Below are positions 47,600 through 56,794 of a stretch of DNA of 56,794 bases, piece after piece. The notes below the pieces were generated by a model, which did not search any database, had not been told where the DNA came from, and saw only the letters and a list, made by a program, of their open reading frames with translations. Location of the stretch: the NCBI RefSeq assembly GCF_002646595.1, contig NZ_PDUD01000059.1, positions 1 through 56,794 on the forward strand, in the 5' to 3' direction. Source of the stretch: Flavilitoribacter nigricans DSM 23189 = NBRC 102662. GTDB lineage: Bacteria; Bacteroidota; Bacteroidia; Chitinophagales; Saprospiraceae. The number at the start of each line of letters is the position of its first letter. The first letter of the stretch is position 1. The position numbers were made by a program, and so were the translations under genes.

Positions 47600-47649
47600 T
47601 CCATTCCTGAACAGTCATTGGCTAGATCTCCAACTGATCAAAATGACCC

Positions 47650-49173
47650 TTATTTGCCAAACACGACATCCAGGTGCTTTTCGTCCGGTTTGCGTTTGGC
47701 GGTCATCTTACTGACGATCACGTAAACGAGCAGGGAAATGGCGAAAGCCGGGAACACTTCGTGGATATTTTCCATGCCGGGTACCGAAAAGCGGATCCCA
47801 AACCGCCAGACAGAATTAACGATCATACCGGCGATCATGGACGCCAGCGCTCCGAGGTCCGTTCCCCATCTAAAATAAAGCCCCCCGAAAATGGTTGGAA
47901 AAAAGCTGGCGGCAAAAACCGAACCGGCAAAGGAAGACATCTCCACTACCCCGGCCGGAGGATCGAGCGTGAACAGGTAAACCACAATGCAGTAGGCCAC
48001 CATACTGAATTTGGTATTGAGCACGGTGGCCCGGTCCGTCATGGGTTTCCACATCTGCCAGATGTCCTTTACAATGCTGGTGCCGGCAATCAGGGTGACG
48101 CTGGCCAGGGAAGACATACCCGCGGCAAAGAGGCCCATCATGGCAATGCCGGTCAGCAGCGGATTATCGAATATCTTGAACATCAGACCGACCGTTTCGT
48201 CGGAATCTTCCATCAGACCGATCGCCTGTTCCGGAGTAACCATGGTGTGTACGAGTGCACCGACGGACATGACCGCCAGGAGGGAAAGGCCCAGAAAAAT
48301 GGGGGTCCAGATCATGGCAAAACGCATGTCCTTCTTATTCTTAATGGAATAAAAACGAATGATGAGTTTGGGATCCGAGATCTGTTTCATACCGATGGAA
48401 AATCCAATGGCCAGGATGTAGGCGAAAGTGGTGGTTTTTCCGAATTCCAGCAGATCATTGCCCAGCGGTTCACCGTTCGGTCCCGGGTGGCTGAGGTTGG
48501 AAAGCTTTTCGAACATGGGATCCCAGCCGCCTACATACACAAATGGGATTACGACCATCATGGCCGCTACGATCAGCATGAGGATGCCCTGTACGGCGTC
48601 CGTCCACATCACACCGTACATGCCGCCGATCACGGTATAGGCACAGGTAAAAAAGATCAGGAAAAATGCGCCGAGCCAGTAGGGCATCTCCAGTACGACG
48701 CTGAGCAGATTAGCTCCGCCTTTGGCAATCCCGGTCATGTACCACATCGTGGCGAAAAGGATGATCAGGGAGGACAGGACGCGGATCACGCGCGACAGAT
48801 CACTCTGATAACGGAGGTGAAAGTAATCCGGTACGGTCACCGATTTCAGGCGCACCGATTGCGCCCGCATGCGTGGCCCTAGAAACAGCCACGATATAAT
48901 GCAGAACAGCACCCAGATCAAACCGACGTACACCCAGGAAAAGCCGAAGCGGAAGGATTCGCCGGCCTGGCCGATATAGGTACTGGTACTGATGAAGGTG
49001 GAAAAGAACGCCAGGGAAACGACCCAGCCGGGGATCTTGCGTTCCGCCAGGTAATAGGCGTTGACATTGCGGGCGGCAATTTTCCCAAACCACTGGTTGA
49101 GGTAGATGATCACCCCTACGTAGAGCGTAATGCAGAGCAGGGTACTGCCGTGTTGTTGCAGGTATTCAGTCAT
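47650..49173 (-). CDS. Sodium:solute symporter family (SSS) permease
   Basis: A 507-residue transporter, counted from the ATG at 49173; the frame is open a further 63 bp, but that extension overlaps the small gene and is not hydrophobic. About 13 membrane helices are visible. The blocks AFFSTFISTSTYIGQAGESF, GGMYGVMWTDAVQGILML and GLFAAGMSSLASVTLIAGTS are SSS-family landmarks, the last two on helices that line the sodium and substrate sites. The substrate is not evident; the family imports sugars, carboxylates, pantothenate and others. Its start overlaps by 8 bp a 41-codon gene for a membrane peptide, and a malonyl-CoA synthetase-like gene is upstream in the same operon, which suggests a carboxylate substrate (inference). 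Confidence 0.92.
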   Translation of the reverse strand: MTEYLQQHGSTLLCITLYVGVIIYLNQWFGKIAARNVNAYYLAERKIPGWVVSLAFFSTFISTSTYIGQAGESFRFGFSWVYVGLIWVLFCIISWLFLGPRMRAQSVRLKSVTVPDYFHLRYQSDLSRVIRVLSSLIILFATMWYMTGIAKGGANLLSVVLEMPYWLGAFFLIFFTCAYTVIGGMYGVMWTDAVQGILMLIVAAMMVVIPFVYVGGWDPMFEKLSNLSHPGPNGEPLGNDLLEFGKTTTFAYILAIGFSIGMKQISDPKLIIRFYSIKNKKDMRFAMIWTPIFLGLSLLAVMSVGALVHTMVTPEQAIGLMEDSDETVGLMFKIFDNPLLTGIAMMGLFAAGMSSLASVTLIAGTSIVKDIWQMWKPMTDRATVLNTKFSMVAYCIVVYLFTLDPPAGVVEMSSFAGSVFAASFFPTIFGGLYFRWGTDLGALASMIAGMIVNSVWRFGIRFSVPGMENIHEVFPAFAISLLVYVIVSKMTAKRKPDEKHLDVVFGK

Positions 49174-49291
49174 GTTGTTCGTTTGAAGGGTGTTCGTCCT
49201 CGATGTCGATCTCGATACGGCCCACGGCAATCGCATTGACGATCAGCAAAACGATGATGAACCAGTAGGGGAATAGGGTATAGGCATCCAT
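49166..49291 (-). CDS. 41-residue single-span membrane peptide, probable symporter accessory subunit
   Basis: A very short gene: ATG at 49291, stop at 49168-49166. The product begins MDAYTLFPYWFIIVLLIVNA, a hydrophobic segment of about 16 residues flanked by aromatic residues, followed by an acidic tail (EIDIEDEHPSNEQHD). Its last codons overlap the symporter ATG by 8 bp (the ATGACTGA arrangement), which implies translational coupling. It lies 23 bp after the stop of the ACSF3-like gene. Small accessory membrane peptides encoded directly before SSS permeases are known in other bacteria, and the overlap, hydrophobic core and charged tail support a real gene. Confidence 0.72.
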   Translation of the reverse strand: MDAYTLFPYWFIIVLLIVNAIAVGRIEIDIEDEHPSNEQHD

Positions 49292-49314
49292 AGCTCAGGC
49301 TTTGGTGGCGGCCG

Positions 49315-50814
49315 TTAAGCCGGATTGGTAAACAATTTGACAACTTCTTTTTTGGTCACTTTGCCCATGGCGTTGCGGGGCAGGTCCGCCACCGTCGTAT
49401 AGTAACGCGGTATCCGGTAGCCCGGCAGGTAGTCCTTCAACCAGTTTTTCAGGGCTTCAATGTCAATCGAACCGTCCACCCCGACCAGTGCCGCCGCCAC
49501 GATTTCCCCCCATTCTTCGTTCGGAACACCCACTACGGCGCAATCTTTGATCGCGGGATGCCGCCGGAGTACTTCTTCGATCTCCAGCGCGGAGATCTTG
49601 TATCCGCCGGATTTAATGATATCGACCGAATTGCGGCCCAGAATACGGTAGCCCATTTCGGGATCCAACTGGGCAATATCCCCGGTTTTGAACCAGCCGT
49701 CCGCCGTAAAGGCTTCGGCGGTAGGTTCGGGTTTTTGCCAGTATTCCGTGAATACGGTTGGCCCTTTTACCTGGATCTCACCGGCTTCTTCCGCGTCGAT
49801 TGGTTCGTTGTCTTCCGAGCGCAGCCGTATTTCCACTCCGGGCAGCGGCAGGCCGACGTGACCCGGGAACCGCTGACTGGCGTAAGCGTTGCTGAGCGCC
49901 ATGCCGATCTCGGTCATTCCGTAGCGTTCCAGCAGCCGGTGGCCACTGATCGCTTCCCAGCGTTCCATCACCGAAACGGGTAATGCCGCCGATCCGCTCA
50001 CCATCAGCCGGAACTTTCGCAGCGTACGCTGAATATTCGCCTGCTCATCCGCCGGCAGGGTATCGTAGTGAGCGATGAGTTTGTAGTAGATCGTCGGTAC
50101 GGCCATAAACACGTTGATCTCTCCCCGCAGGAAGGCCGCGAAAACGGCTTCTGGACTGAAAGCCGGGAGGAACTCGCAACTCGCTCCCCGCCAGAGCGAA
50201 CAATTGACCACATTGATGATGCCGTGGACGTGGTGCAGCGGCAATACACATAAGATGTGATCCTGATCGGACCATTCCCAGGCCCGGTGCAGTACTTCGA
50301 TCTGGGCCCGCAGGTTTTTATGAGTGGAAACGACTCCCTTGGGCTGATTGGTCGTACCACTGGTGTACAGGATCATGGCCCGGCGGTCCGGTCCGATCTC
50401 CGGCAGTGGTTCGATCTCCGGATCTGCCTCCAGAGTTTTATCTAGCACGATGAGTTCCAGATCAAGGTCTTCCGTCAGTGGACGGATCAGGTCGAGGTAG
50501 GCCGCAGTACAGACCACCTGATCCACCTGGGAATCGGTCAGGGTGTAGCGCAGTGCCGGGGGCGGATGATTGATGCAGAGCGGTACGGCAATGCCTCCGG
50601 CGAGCCAGATGGCCCACTGGGTGCGTACATAATGAAAGCCGGGCTCGACCATATAGGCAACCCGGCTTTCATTAAGGTCGTTCCGGCCGGCCAGTAGTTG
50701 TGTGGCAAAACTACGGGCCGCCCGGATCAATTGCTCGTAAGTATATTGCTGGCCCGAAGCCAGTATCGCAGTTTTGTCGGTATACGCTGCTGCCGTTTGC
50801 TCAAATTGTAGCAT
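49315..50814 (-). CDS. Acyl-CoA synthetase, ACSF3-like (malonyl/methylmalonyl-CoA synthetase)
   Basis: A 499-residue class I adenylate-forming enzyme. ATP-binding motif ILYTSGTTNQPKGVV (about 145-160), and VLPLHHVHGIINVVNCSLWR and INVFMAVPTIYYKL are typical of mammalian ACSF3-type malonyl-CoA synthetases, as is the hinge block GRNSVDIIKSGGYKISALE. The C-terminal lysine is in NAMGKVTKK. Predicted reaction: malonate or methylmalonate plus ATP and CoA to the CoA thioester. I start at the ATG at 50814; a TTG 12 bp upstream is possible. The operon with a symporter (and its 41-residue partner) suggests uptake and activation of a dicarboxylate, which is inference; other short acids are possible. Confidence 0.86.
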   Translation of the reverse strand: MLQFEQTAAAYTDKTAILASGQQYTYEQLIRAARSFATQLLAGRNDLNESRVAYMVEPGFHYVRTQWAIWLAGGIAVPLCINHPPPALRYTLTDSQVDQVVCTAAYLDLIRPLTEDLDLELIVLDKTLEADPEIEPLPEIGPDRRAMILYTSGTTNQPKGVVSTHKNLRAQIEVLHRAWEWSDQDHILCVLPLHHVHGIINVVNCSLWRGASCEFLPAFSPEAVFAAFLRGEINVFMAVPTIYYKLIAHYDTLPADEQANIQRTLRKFRLMVSGSAALPVSVMERWEAISGHRLLERYGMTEIGMALSNAYASQRFPGHVGLPLPGVEIRLRSEDNEPIDAEEAGEIQVKGPTVFTEYWQKPEPTAEAFTADGWFKTGDIAQLDPEMGYRILGRNSVDIIKSGGYKISALEIEEVLRRHPAIKDCAVVGVPNEEWGEIVAAALVGVDGSIDIEALKNWLKDYLPGYRIPRYYTTVADLPRNAMGKVTKKEVVKLFTNPA

Positions 50815-50884
50815 TTGTCGTCTCAAGCTGGTTCTGAGGTGAAGATAGAAAAAGCCGGAGAAAACTTTATCCTAATCCCCATTC

Positions 50885-53800
50885 TTACCGCACCAGCGTA
50901 AGATCTCCCTTCAGTACGATCTCCCGTCCGTCGATCGTTTCGGCAATCGTAAACCAGGCGAATACCGCTGCGTTCATCGGTTTACCGCGGAACCATCCGT
51001 CCCAGCCAAAGTTCACCTCGTTCGGCAGGAAGTCATAGATCTCGAATACCAATTCGCCCCAGCGATCAAAGATCTTCAGTTCTTTGATCCGGCGGATACC
51101 CGGCCCGGCGTAGATTACAAAACGATCGTTGGTGCCGTCTCCGTTCGGAGAGAAACCATTCGGCACGTAAATGTCCGGCCGCAGATCAACGGCGATTGCC
51201 ACATCGTCCGTGCCCCGGCATCCGAAAGTATCCACTACCGTCACCTGGAAGGAAGTGGTCTCGTACGGTCCGGCGATCGGATCCAGGCAGTTGGTGCAAC
51301 TCAGACTATCCGCCGGATCCCACATGATCGTATCGATCTCGGAGAACGGAATGTTCACATCCGTATTGAGCTGGATGGTCTCACCCAGTTTGATGCTCAG
51401 GTCCGGTCCGAGGTCCACCTCAATCGGCGGCTGTTCTTCCAGAACGACTACCGTGGTCCATTCACAACCGAACGCATCCTGTATTCTTACCGGGTAAGTG
51501 CCCGGAGCCAGGTTTTCGTATTCAAACTGAGTGGTGAATACTTCATTACCGACGGCTACCAGGTACGGCGGCGTACCTCCCGTAATATTGCTCACGGAAA
51601 TAGTTCCGTTATTTTCACCGAAACAGACGACGGAAGTTTCCACCGTGGCGCCCGTCGGTGGATTAGGTGGAATGACCACGATCGTATCCCGGTCGATACA
51701 TTTGCTTTCAATATTGATCACGTTCAGTACATAAGTACCCGGACTGTCGGTAACGGCCGAAGGATTGTTGCGGCCGCTCAGGATCTGTCCGGAGATCGCT
51801 TCCCAACGGTAATTGATACCCGGCCCCGCTGAAGAACGGGTACCATCCAGCAGGATCAGATCATCGAAGCAATCCAGGATCACCTGATCATCGACATCAG
51901 CGATTGGCGCATCGAAGTTAGCTTCTACCAGTACACTGTCGCGGTTGGTACAACCGTTGACATCGTCCGTTACCTGGACGAAGTACCAACCCGGAGCATC
52001 GGCGGAGATCTCAAACTGATCTGCATTGCCGACGATACCGCCCGTTGGCGTATCCCAGGCGTAACTCAGGTTCGGTCCGGTGCTGGAACCATTGGCGTTC
52101 AGTTGAACCATTTCGTTACCGCAATCCAGGATCTGCGGTACCCCGGCCGCCGCTACCGGATAGTTCTTTCTATCCTGAATAGTCATGGTCTCGGAGGCCG
52201 AACAACCGTTGTTCGGGTTCGTCGCCGTAAAGATGTACGTGCCCGGCTCGGTTATCGTCAGGGTCATGTCGCTGCTGATCGGGTTGCCATTGCTGTCGGT
52301 CCATTCGAGGATCATACCGCTCAGGTTCGGCGAGCTACTGGCGTCCAGCGTCAGACTGGAATTATTACAATCCAGGTTGTTGCTCTTATCCAGATCCAGT
52401 ACCGGCTCGTTCATGTCCGAAATAACTGTTAGTTCTACCGGATCGGAACTACAGCCCGTAATCGGGTCGGTAACAAAGACGGTATAGACACCGGCCTGAT
52501 CTACCTGCAGACTTTCCAGGTTCTGGTTGCCGGCGTTGATGCCCGGTCCGGTCCAGCGGTACTGTGCGTTCGGCAGATCGGTAGTTGCCGTCAGCGTTAC
52601 CGTGCTAACGGTACAGGTCAGACTTTGATCCGGACCGGCACTCAGGGCCGGTTCGAAGACGTCGATTTCGACCATGACGGTGTCGCTGGCCGTACATCCC
52701 GCCTGGTTGGTGGCGGAAAGGACATACATGCCGGCCTGGTCAACGGTAATGACTGGCTCTGATGCATTGGTGGCGTTGATACCCGGCCCCGCCCAGAGGT
52801 AAGTTTCATTCGGCCCCGGTACGCTGCTGCCGATCGTAACGACATTGGTATTACAATCCAGCAACTGATCGGCTCCGGCATCCACCAGCGGGTAATCAAT
52901 TACCTGCAGATCCAGGAACAGGATGATGGAATCACAGCCACCCGCTGCCTGTAGCGTGTCGGTATACATACCGGCATCCTGGAAGGTCATGTTGTTCCAG
53001 TCAAAGCTGTTACCGGCACAGATCACCGCCTGGGTGGTATCCATCGCTACGGGAATTTCACCCAGGTTTAGTACAATGATACTGTCACATCCGCCCTGGG
53101 ACACCAGGGTGTCGGTGTACATACCGAAGGTATCGTAGAACTGTCCGTTCCATTCGATGGAATCACCGATGCAGATCATTGCGGAGGTAGTATCCCGGTA
53201 GGCATCCAATACGGCCAGATCCAGGATCAAAATACTGTCACAGCCGCTGGTAGTTTGTAAAGAGTCGGTGTAAATGCCGGTGCTGTCGTATAGATTGCCG
53301 TTCCAGGTGTAGGTTTCCCCTACGCAAATACGGGCCAGTGTCGTGTCCGTAAAGCCGTCGGCCACCTGCAGATCCAATACGAGAATACTGTCACAGCCGT
53401 TCATCGCGCTGAGAGTATCCACGTAAATTCCGGTGGAATCAAAGGTCGTATTGTTCCAGTTGAATAGCTCTCCTTCGCAGATCGCTGCAAAAGTAGTATC
53501 CATGAAGGTCGGCAGGATATCCAGGGTAAGGGTAACGATGCTGTCCTGACCGTTCGCAGCCATAAGCGTATCCGTGTAGATACCGGCAGAATCATATACC
53601 ATTCCGTTCCAGACGATAGAATCACCAGCGCAGATACTGAGTAGGGTAGAATCTATACAGTTGGTTGATATGCCGAGATCCAGTACCAAAATGCTATCGC
53701 ACCCGGAAGCGGTACTCAGCGTGTCGGTATAGATGCCGGCCATATCGTAGAAGTTGCCGTTCCAGGCGATTGAGTCACCCGGGCAGATCGATGCGGTGGT

Positions 53801-56794
53801 TGAATCACGGAGCACATCATTCACCGCGAGGTCGAGCACGATGATACTATCGCACCCGGAAGCGGTGGCCAGGGTATCGGTATAGATACCGGTAGTATCG
53901 AGCAGGGTGCCATTCCAATCGAAGGTATCGCCGCTACAGATCTGGGCGAAGCTGGAATCACGGAGTACATCGTTGACCATGAGGTCAAGCACGATAATGC
54001 TATCGCACCCGGAAGCGGTGGCTAGGGTATCGGTATAGATACCAGTGGTGTCAAGCAATACACCATTCCAATCGAAGGTATCGCCGCTACAGATCTGGGC
54101 GAAGCTGGAATCGCGGAGCACATCGTTGACCATGAGGTCGAGCACGATAATACTGTCGCAACCGGAAGCGGTCGCCAGAGTATCGGTGTAGATACCGGTA
54201 GTATCGAGTAACACACCATTCCAATCGAAGGTATCGCCGCTACAGATCTGAGCGAAGCTGGAGTCGCGGAGTACATCGTTGACCATGAGGTCGAGTACGA
54301 TGATACTGTCGCACCCGGAAGCGGTCGCCAGAGTATCGGTGTAGATACCGGTAGTATCGAGCAAAGTACCGTTCCAATCGAAGGTTTCGCCGGTACAGAT
54401 CTGCGCGAAGCTGGAATCGCGGAGTACATCGTTGACCATCAGGTCAAGCAAGATGATACTATCGCAACCGGAGGCGGTCGCCAGGGTATCGGTGTAGATA
54501 CCGGTAGTATCGAGCAGGGTGCCGTTCCAATCGAAGGTGTCGCCGCTACAGATCTGCGCGAAGCTGGAGTCGCGAAGTACATCGTTGACCATCAGGTCTA
54601 GCACGATGATACTGTCGCAACCGGAAGCCGTCGCCAGAGTATCGATGTAAATGCCAGTAGAGTCGAGCATGAATCCGTTCCAGGCGAGGGTGTCACCCAG
54701 ACAGATAGCTTCGAAACTGGTATCGCGGAATATCTCATTGACCATGAGGTCAAGTATAATAATGCTATCGCATCCACCTGCGGACGCCAGTGTATCGACA
54801 TATATACCGGTAGAATCGAGCATCAAACCGTTCCAGGCGAGAGTATCGCCCAGACAGATGGCCTCGAAGCTGGTATCGCGGAAGATCTCATTGACCATCA
54901 GGTCAAGCACGACGATGCTATCGCAACCGGTAGTAGATGCCAGGGTGTCCACGTAAATACCGGTGGAGTCGAGCATGAATCCGTTCCAGGCGAGGGTATC
55001 ACCCAGACAGATAGCTTCGAAACTGGTATCGCGGAATATCTCGTTGACCATCAGATCGAGCACGACGATGCTATCGCAACCTGCGGTTGATGCCAGGGTG
55101 TCGACATAAATACCGGTAGAATCGAGCATGAACCCGTTCCAGGCGAGCGTATCACCCAGGCAGATGGCCTCGAAACTGGTATCGCGGAAGATCTCATTAA
55201 CCATGAGGTCGAGCACGACGATGCTATCGCAACCGGCGGTTGAGGCCAAAGTATCGATATAAATTCCGGTCGAGTCAAGCATGAATCCATTCCAGGCTAA
55301 AGTATCGCCTAGACAGATGGCTTCGAAGCTGGTATCGCGGAATATCTCGTTGACCATCAGGTCGAGTATAATAATGCTATCGCATCCACCTGCGGACGCC
55401 AACGTATCTACGTAGATACCGGTCGAGTCGAGCATGAATCCGTTCCAGGCGAGCGTATCACCCAAACAGATAGCTTCAAAGCTGGTATCGTGGAAGATCT
55501 CATTAACCATGAGGTCTAGCACGACGATGCTATCGCACCCGGCGGTTGATGCCAAAGTATCGATATAAATTCCGGTAGAATCGAGCATCAAACCGTTCCA
55601 GGTGAGGGTATCACCGAGACAGATGGCTTCGAAACTGGTATCGCGGAAGATCTCATTGACCATGAGGTCAAGTACGACGATGCTATCGCAACCGGCGGTA
55701 GACGCCAGCGTGTCCACATAAATACCGGTAGAATCGAGCATGAATCCGTTCCAGGCAAGGGTATCACCCAGACAGATGGCTTCGAAACTGGTATCGCGGA
55801 AAATTTCATTGACCATGAGGTCGAGCACGACGATGCTATCGCAACCGGCGGTTGATGCCAGGGTATCGACATAGACCCCGGTAGAATCGAGCATGAAACC
55901 GTTCCAGGCGAGGGTATCACCCAGACAGATGGCCTCGAAACTGGTATCCCGGAAGATCTCATTGACCATAAGGTCAAGTATAATGATGCTATCGCATCCA
56001 CCTGCAGACGCCAGCGTATCCACATAAATACCGGTCGAGTCGAGCATGAATCCGTTCCAGGCGAGGGTGTCGCCGAAGCAAATGGCCTCGAAGCTGGTAT
56101 CACGGAAGATCTCATTGACCATCAGGTCTAGCACTACGATGCTATCACAGCCGGCAGTTGAAGCTAGCGTATCCACATAAATACCGGTGGAATCGAGCAT
56201 GAATCCGTTCCAAGCCAGGGTATCACCCAGACAGATGGCTTCGAAGCTGGTATCACGGAAGATCTCGTTGACCATGAGGTCTAGCACTACGATGCTATCA
56301 CAGCCGGCAGTTGAAGCTAGCGTATCCACATAAATACCGGTGGAATCGAGCATGAATCCGTTCCAGGCGAGCGTGTCGCCTAAGCAGATGGCTTCGAAGC
56401 TGGTATCGCGGAAGATCTCATTGACCATCAGGTCGAGTACGACAATGCTATCGCAGCCGGCGTTTGATGCCAGGGTGTCCACGTAAATGCCGGTAGAGTC
56501 GAGCATGAATCCGTTCCAGGCGAGGGTATCGCCCAGACAGATCGCTTCGAAACTGGTATCGCGGAAGATTTCATTGACCATCAGGTCGAGCACGACGATG
56601 CTATCGCATCCGGCGTTTGATGCCAGCGTATCGACATAGATCCCGGTAGAATCTAGCATCAATCCGTTCCAGGCCAGGGTATCACCGAAGCAGATAGCCT
56701 CGAAACTGGTATCACGGAAGATCTCATTGACCATGAGGTCGAGGATCACGATGCTATCGCAACCGGCGTTTGATGCTAGGGTATCGACATAAAT
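50885..56794 (-). CDS. Giant surface repeat protein with CHU_C type IX tail (5' end outside the window)
   Basis: The visible part is about 1969 residues and the frame is open at the window edge, so the true start and signal peptide are missing. From the N-terminal side: at least 25 copies of a 51-residue repeat (pattern AIC-GDT--WNG---DSTGIY-DTL-----GCDSI--LDL), then about four PKD/Ig-like modules starting near 52900 (DYPLVDAGADQLLDC, CGNEMVQLNANGSSTG), a SprB-type repeat (VVCFGENNGTISVSNITGGT) and a gliding-motility C-terminal domain (DIYVPNGFSPNGDGTNDRF, IFDRWGELVFEIYDF) ending at 50885. It should be exported by type IX secretion and act as an adhesin or S-layer-like fibre. The cysteine pair in each repeat could form one disulphide per unit. 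Confidence 0.93.
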   Translation of the reverse strand: MYVDTLASNAGCDSIVILDLMVNEIFRDTSFEAICFGDTLAWNGLMLDSTGIYVDTLASNAGCDSIVVLDLMVNEIFRDTSFEAICLGDTLAWNGFMLDSTGIYVDTLASNAGCDSIVVLDLMVNEIFRDTSFEAICLGDTLAWNGFMLDSTGIYVDTLASTAGCDSIVVLDLMVNEIFRDTSFEAICLGDTLAWNGFMLDSTGIYVDTLASTAGCDSIVVLDLMVNEIFRDTSFEAICFGDTLAWNGFMLDSTGIYVDTLASAGGCDSIIILDLMVNEIFRDTSFEAICLGDTLAWNGFMLDSTGVYVDTLASTAGCDSIVVLDLMVNEIFRDTSFEAICLGDTLAWNGFMLDSTGIYVDTLASTAGCDSIVVLDLMVNEIFRDTSFEAICLGDTLTWNGLMLDSTGIYIDTLASTAGCDSIVVLDLMVNEIFHDTSFEAICLGDTLAWNGFMLDSTGIYVDTLASAGGCDSIIILDLMVNEIFRDTSFEAICLGDTLAWNGFMLDSTGIYIDTLASTAGCDSIVVLDLMVNEIFRDTSFEAICLGDTLAWNGFMLDSTGIYVDTLASTAGCDSIVVLDLMVNEIFRDTSFEAICLGDTLAWNGFMLDSTGIYVDTLASTTGCDSIVVLDLMVNEIFRDTSFEAICLGDTLAWNGLMLDSTGIYVDTLASAGGCDSIIILDLMVNEIFRDTSFEAICLGDTLAWNGFMLDSTGIYIDTLATASGCDSIIVLDLMVNDVLRDSSFAQICSGDTFDWNGTLLDTTGIYTDTLATASGCDSIILLDLMVNDVLRDSSFAQICTGETFDWNGTLLDTTGIYTDTLATASGCDSIIVLDLMVNDVLRDSSFAQICSGDTFDWNGVLLDTTGIYTDTLATASGCDSIIVLDLMVNDVLRDSSFAQICSGDTFDWNGVLLDTTGIYTDTLATASGCDSIIVLDLMVNDVLRDSSFAQICSGDTFDWNGTLLDTTGIYTDTLATASGCDSIIVLDLAVNDVLRDSTTASICPGDSIAWNGNFYDMAGIYTDTLSTASGCDSILVLDLGISTNCIDSTLLSICAGDSIVWNGMVYDSAGIYTDTLMAANGQDSIVTLTLDILPTFMDTTFAAICEGELFNWNNTTFDSTGIYVDTLSAMNGCDSILVLDLQVADGFTDTTLARICVGETYTWNGNLYDSTGIYTDSLQTTSGCDSILILDLAVLDAYRDTTSAMICIGDSIEWNGQFYDTFGMYTDTLVSQGGCDSIIVLNLGEIPVAMDTTQAVICAGNSFDWNNMTFQDAGMYTDTLQAAGGCDSIILFLDLQVIDYPLVDAGADQLLDCNTNVVTIGSSVPGPNETYLWAGPGINATNASEPVITVDQAGMYVLSATNQAGCTASDTVMVEIDVFEPALSAGPDQSLTCTVSTVTLTATTDLPNAQYRWTGPGINAGNQNLESLQVDQAGVYTVFVTDPITGCSSDPVELTVISDMNEPVLDLDKSNNLDCNNSSLTLDASSSPNLSGMILEWTDSNGNPISSDMTLTITEPGTYIFTATNPNNGCSASETMTIQDRKNYPVAAAGVPQILDCGNEMVQLNANGSSTGPNLSYAWDTPTGGIVGNADQFEISADAPGWYFVQVTDDVNGCTNRDSVLVEANFDAPIADVDDQVILDCFDDLILLDGTRSSAGPGINYRWEAISGQILSGRNNPSAVTDSPGTYVLNVINIESKCIDRDTIVVIPPNPPTGATVETSVVCFGENNGTISVSNITGGTPPYLVAVGNEVFTTQFEYENLAPGTYPVRIQDAFGCEWTTVVVLEEQPPIEVDLGPDLSIKLGETIQLNTDVNIPFSEIDTIMWDPADSLSCTNCLDPIAGPYETTSFQVTVVDTFGCRGTDDVAIAVDLRPDIYVPNGFSPNGDGTNDRFVIYAGPGIRRIKELKIFDRWGELVFEIYDFLPNEVNFGWDGWFRGKPMNAAVFAWFTIAETIDGREIVLKGDLTLVR
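52900..56794 (-). repeat. 153-bp tandem repeat array (25+ units) with 612-bp higher-order period
   Basis: In-frame tandem repeats of 153 bp. The 14 units nearest the N-terminus (FEAIC type) are nearly identical, the next five (FAQIC type) form a second homogeneous block, and the last six before the PKD region are divergent. A variant end (AGGCDSIII) recurs at 54765, 55377 and 55989, spaced exactly 612 bp (four units), showing that blocks of four were copied together. Confidence 0.9.

Noticed and set aside
52900-56794. Regular repeats considered as a CRISPR or satellite array
   Set aside because: The units are 153 bp, in frame and translate into a 51-residue protein repeat without spacers.

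Overview
The window looks like the chromosome of a gliding or surface-associated Bacteroidota, most probably class Saprospiria (Lewinella-like). The reasons are a SusC/SusD pair, several proteins with type IX secretion signals or gliding-motility C-terminal (CHU_C) domains, a Bacteroidota-type -33/-7 promoter (TTTG-N19-TAnnTTTG), and families common in that class (effector-associated domains, caspase plus FGE-fold fusions, GCDSI-type repeat giants). Base composition is moderately GC-rich by eye except at about 16.6-24.4 kb, which is visibly AT-richer. No tRNA, rRNA, CRISPR array, transposase or integrase was recognised.

Layout. 1-6.3 kb: a long non-coding leader, then susC and susD with a strong terminator; a roughly 140-bp non-coding repeat occurs before and after susC. 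6.9-9.6 kb: a small exported protein and a CHU_C-tailed secreted protein, convergent around a long imperfect inverted repeat. 9.9-12.6 kb: a two-gene aminophosphonate module, a PbfA-like PLP lyase and a TIGR03364-type FAD oxidoreductase. 12.7-16.6 kb: ftsH, a TetR regulator with a clear promoter, and a GH63-like (alpha/alpha)6-barrel protein.

16.5-24.4 kb: the most unusual part. The 3' end of the GH63-like gene is repeated (33 of 34 bases) 7.8 kb downstream, just before the ettA terminator. Between the copies lies an AT-rich cassette of seven genes, all predicted to be exported or membrane proteins. The + strand operon encodes an unknown exported protein, a TTG-started effector-associated-domain (EAD11-like) protein with four membrane segments, and an exported caspase fused to an FGE-like lectin-fold domain. 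The opposing operon encodes a CsgG-like protein, a small lipoprotein, a DUF6175 protein and an exported helical protein. I read this as a cargo cassette carrying a candidate envelope-located caspase conflict or stress system.

24.4-33.1 kb: ettA, two tandem exported WD40 propellers, a di-haem peroxidase and an exported unknown. 33.4-42.2 kb: carbohydrate and surface functions (cellobiose 2-epimerase-like enzyme, DUF5060 clan-A glycosidase with a type IX tail, sulfatase, very large Asp-box propeller protein). 42.8-47.6 kb: a trehalose synthase-maltokinase fusion and a polytopic membrane protein. 47.6-50.8 kb: an operon of an ACSF3-like malonyl-CoA synthetase, a 41-residue membrane peptide and a sodium:solute symporter. 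50.9 kb to the end: the 3' part of a giant surface protein with at least 25 copies of a 51-residue repeat, some arranged in a 612-bp higher-order period; its start lies outside the window.
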